DNA of 7,445 nucleotides from positions 1-7,445 of the forward strand of contig CAIXFP010000128.1 in the NCBI GenBank assembly GCA_903918705.1, written 5' to 3'. The number at the start of each line of letters is the position of its first letter. Within the stretch, counting starts at the first letter, position 1. Positions 6,428 through 7,445 of this stretch are shown here, piece after piece. The notes beneath the pieces were generated by a model. The model saw only the letters and a list, made by a program, of their open reading frames with translations. It made no database searches and was not told where the DNA came from. Position numbers and translations under genes: made by a program. The DNA comes from an uncultured Pseudomonadota bacterium (GTDB taxonomy: Bacteria > Pseudomonadota > Gammaproteobacteria > Burkholderiales > Thiobacillaceae).

Positions 6428-7177
6428 TCAATGCAGCAAATCCGCCTTTTCCCCCACCAGCCTGACCAGGTCACCCACCTGCAACGCCAGTTTCGCGGCG
6501 GCGCTAGCGCGAGGCACGGATAGCTCCACCAGTCCGCAACTGTTCACATGCCAGAACAGTTCGTCCTTGGCGGCCTCGCTAAATACCCGGCGCCAGGGCA
6601 GGACGCAGCCCTTCACTTCAAACTGGCCGTCCGGCGCAAACAGTTCTCCACGGATGCCGGTCCAGGCATTGCCGTAGTGATCGATGTAAAGTATGCGCGG
6701 CAGTTCAGCCGTGTCGAATTTCACATGGAGTGCGGCAAGCGCGGTGAGCTTGTCGGCCGGAAACGGGCCCGCTGCCAGACAGGCTGCGACAGGCGCGAAA
6801 AGGTCGCGGCCATGAAAGGAGGTGGACAAATCCCGGGGGCGCCAGTCAATGCGCCATATGCGCGCGGACTGCGCGCGGCCCGCCAGCACGGAAAGAAGAC
6901 CGTTGTCGGGTCCGACGTAATAGCGGCCATCCGCCTCCACCACGACAGCATCGCGCGGTCCGCCGACACCTGGATCAACCACGGCCAGCACTACAGCCCC
7001 GGCAGGCAGGTCATGACACATGGCGGCCAGCAAATGGGCACCGGCATGGGAGTTGAAATCCGGCACGGCGTGCAACAGGTCTATGACTGGGACACCCGGC
7101 GCACGCACGGCAAGCACCGCCTTCATCTGGCCCACATAGGGGTCTTGCCAGCCGTAATCGGTGAACAGAACAAGCAT
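6428..7177 (-). CDS. S-adenosyl-L-methionine hydroxide adenosyltransferase (SAM hydrolase, formerly DUF62)
   Basis: This family hydrolyses S-adenosylmethionine to adenosine and L-methionine using an activated water, and is related to SAM-dependent fluorinase and chlorinase. At 249 residues it is near the usual 250-280. The N-terminal FTDYGWQDPYVGQMKAV carries the substrate Asp7. The catalytic triad expected for the hydroxide-adding branch is present as Asp68 (VVDPGVG), Arg75 and His122 (STSFHGRDLFAP). PDNGLL at 90-95 and DHYGNAW at 166-172 complete the family pattern; the usual TNI after the latter reads TGI. No signal peptide is visible, so it is cytoplasmic. The ATG at 7177 is supported by GGAG 5 nt upstream. 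The start lies only 15 nt past the rplQ terminator. Physiological role in SAM or methionine balance is not established for most members, and nothing in the neighbourhood clarifies it except that rsmB also uses SAM. Confidence 0.95.
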   Translation of the reverse strand: MLVLFTDYGWQDPYVGQMKAVLAVRAPGVPVIDLLHAVPDFNSHAGAHLLAAMCHDLPAGAVVLAVVDPGVGGPRDAVVVEADGRYYVGPDNGLLSVLAGRAQSARIWRIDWRPRDLSTSFHGRDLFAPVAACLAAGPFPADKLTALAALHVKFDTAELPRILYIDHYGNAWTGIRGELFAPDGQFEVKGCVLPWRRVFSEAAKDELFWHVNSCGLVELSVPRASAAAKLALQVGDLVRLVGEKADLLH

Positions 7178-7182
7178 CGCAA

Positions 7183-7186
7183 CTCC
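7183..7186 (-). promoter_or_regulatory. Ribosome-binding site of the SAM hydrolase gene
   Basis: GGAG on the minus strand ends 5 nt before the ATG at 7177-7175 and sits just beyond the U-tract of the rplQ terminator. It supports the chosen start. Confidence 0.7.
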
Positions 7187-7192
7187 GCAAGC

Positions 7193-7217
7193 AAAAAAGC
7201 CGGCGCAAGGCCGGCTT
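7193..7217 (-). terminator. Intrinsic terminator of rplQ
   Basis: On the minus strand an exact 8-bp stem, AAGCCGGC (7217-7210) and GCCGGCTT (7204-7197), encloses a 5-nt loop CTTGC. The T run occupies 7198-7193, partly overlapping the stem base. It lies 20 bp after the rplQ stop and should end the ribosomal-protein alpha operon. No T run follows on the plus strand, so it acts in the minus direction only. Confidence 0.9.
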
Positions 7218-7236
7218 CCTCCACGCTGATCAGCGC

Positions 7237-7445
7237 TTATTCCGCCGCGGCAGCCTCGGTAGCGCGGTCCACCAACTCGACCAAGGCCATGGGGGCATTG
7301 TCGCCGACACGGAAACCAAATTTGAGGATGCGCACATAGCCGCCGGGACGGGCCTGGAAACGGGGACCCAGGTCATCGAACAGCTTGACGACCATGTCAC
7401 GGTCGCGCAGGCGATCGAAGGCCAGGCGGCGATTGGCCAGGCTCG
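7237..7445 (-). CDS. rplQ: 50S ribosomal protein L17 (5' part beyond window edge)
   Basis: The last 68 residues of L17 are visible, beginning SLANRRLAFDRLRD and including VVKLFDDLGPRF, RPGGYVRILKFGFRVGDNAPMALVELV and the alanine-rich tail ending AAAAE before TAA at 7239-7237. L17 is a structural protein of the large ribosomal subunit, usually about 120-135 residues in proteobacteria, so roughly half is missing at the edge. In proteobacteria rplQ normally closes the alpha operon after rpoA, and the terminator directly downstream agrees with that. Confidence 0.97.
   Translation of the reverse strand, partial: SLANRRLAFDRLRDRDMVVKLFDDLGPRFQARPGGYVRILKFGFRVGDNAPMALVELVDRATEAAAAE

Noticed and set aside
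6243..6431. 62-codon minus-strand ORF overlapping the SAM hydrolase stop and running into rsmB
   Set aside because: More than half lies in rsmB in another frame, the rest has no recognisable protein features, and the start-stop overlap alone is weak evidence.

Overview
The window looks like a chromosomal segment of a GC-rich betaproteobacterium. The evidence is the gene string rsmB - DUF4390 gene - ntrY-like kinase - ntrX-like regulator - trkA, which from general knowledge is a common chromosomal arrangement in that class, together with the protein sequences themselves. Genus or family cannot be settled from this sequence. Every gene I can support lies on the minus strand, so transcription runs from high to low coordinates. 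Plus-strand open frames are antisense shadows.

In transcription order: (1) 7445-7237 is the 3' end of rplQ (ribosomal protein L17), closed by a strong intrinsic terminator at 7217-7193. (2) 7177-6428 encodes a SAM hydroxide adenosyltransferase (SAM hydrolase, formerly DUF62) with its Asp-Arg-His signature intact. (3) A 108-bp gap (6427-6320) holds only a weak inverted repeat. (4) 6319-5030 is rsmB, the 16S rRNA m5C967 methyltransferase. (5) About 5064-4489 encodes an exported DUF4390 protein whose start lies inside rsmB and whose signal peptide has a twin-arginine motif. (6) A 100-bp leader (4488-4389) contains a possible 34-codon upstream ORF and two mutually exclusive hairpins. (7) 4388-2253 is a complete NtrY-type membrane sensor kinase. 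(8) 2260-1004 is its overlapping NtrX-type response regulator. (9) 1009-916 is a 94-bp imperfect palindrome that also supplies the ntrX stop codon. (10) 896-1 is the N-terminal two thirds of trkA, the NAD-binding peripheral subunit of a Trk potassium transporter.

The genes from rsmB to ntrX are overlapping or closely spaced and are probably co-transcribed, with trkA possibly on the same message beyond the palindrome. NtrY and NtrX form a two-component system. Placement beside trkA and an exported DUF4390 protein suggests an envelope or ion-homeostasis role, but that is inference.

Most of the window is ordinary conserved gene content and I do not see a wholly new system. The most notable point is that the NtrX-like regulator keeps its receiver and Fis-type DNA-binding domains, while its central AAA+ domain has lost every catalytic signature and the sigma-54 contact loop. 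It looks like a pseudo-ATPase regulator. Next in interest are the palindromic element at the ntrX stop, the twin-arginine motif written in the rsmB overlap, and the leader upstream of ntrY.
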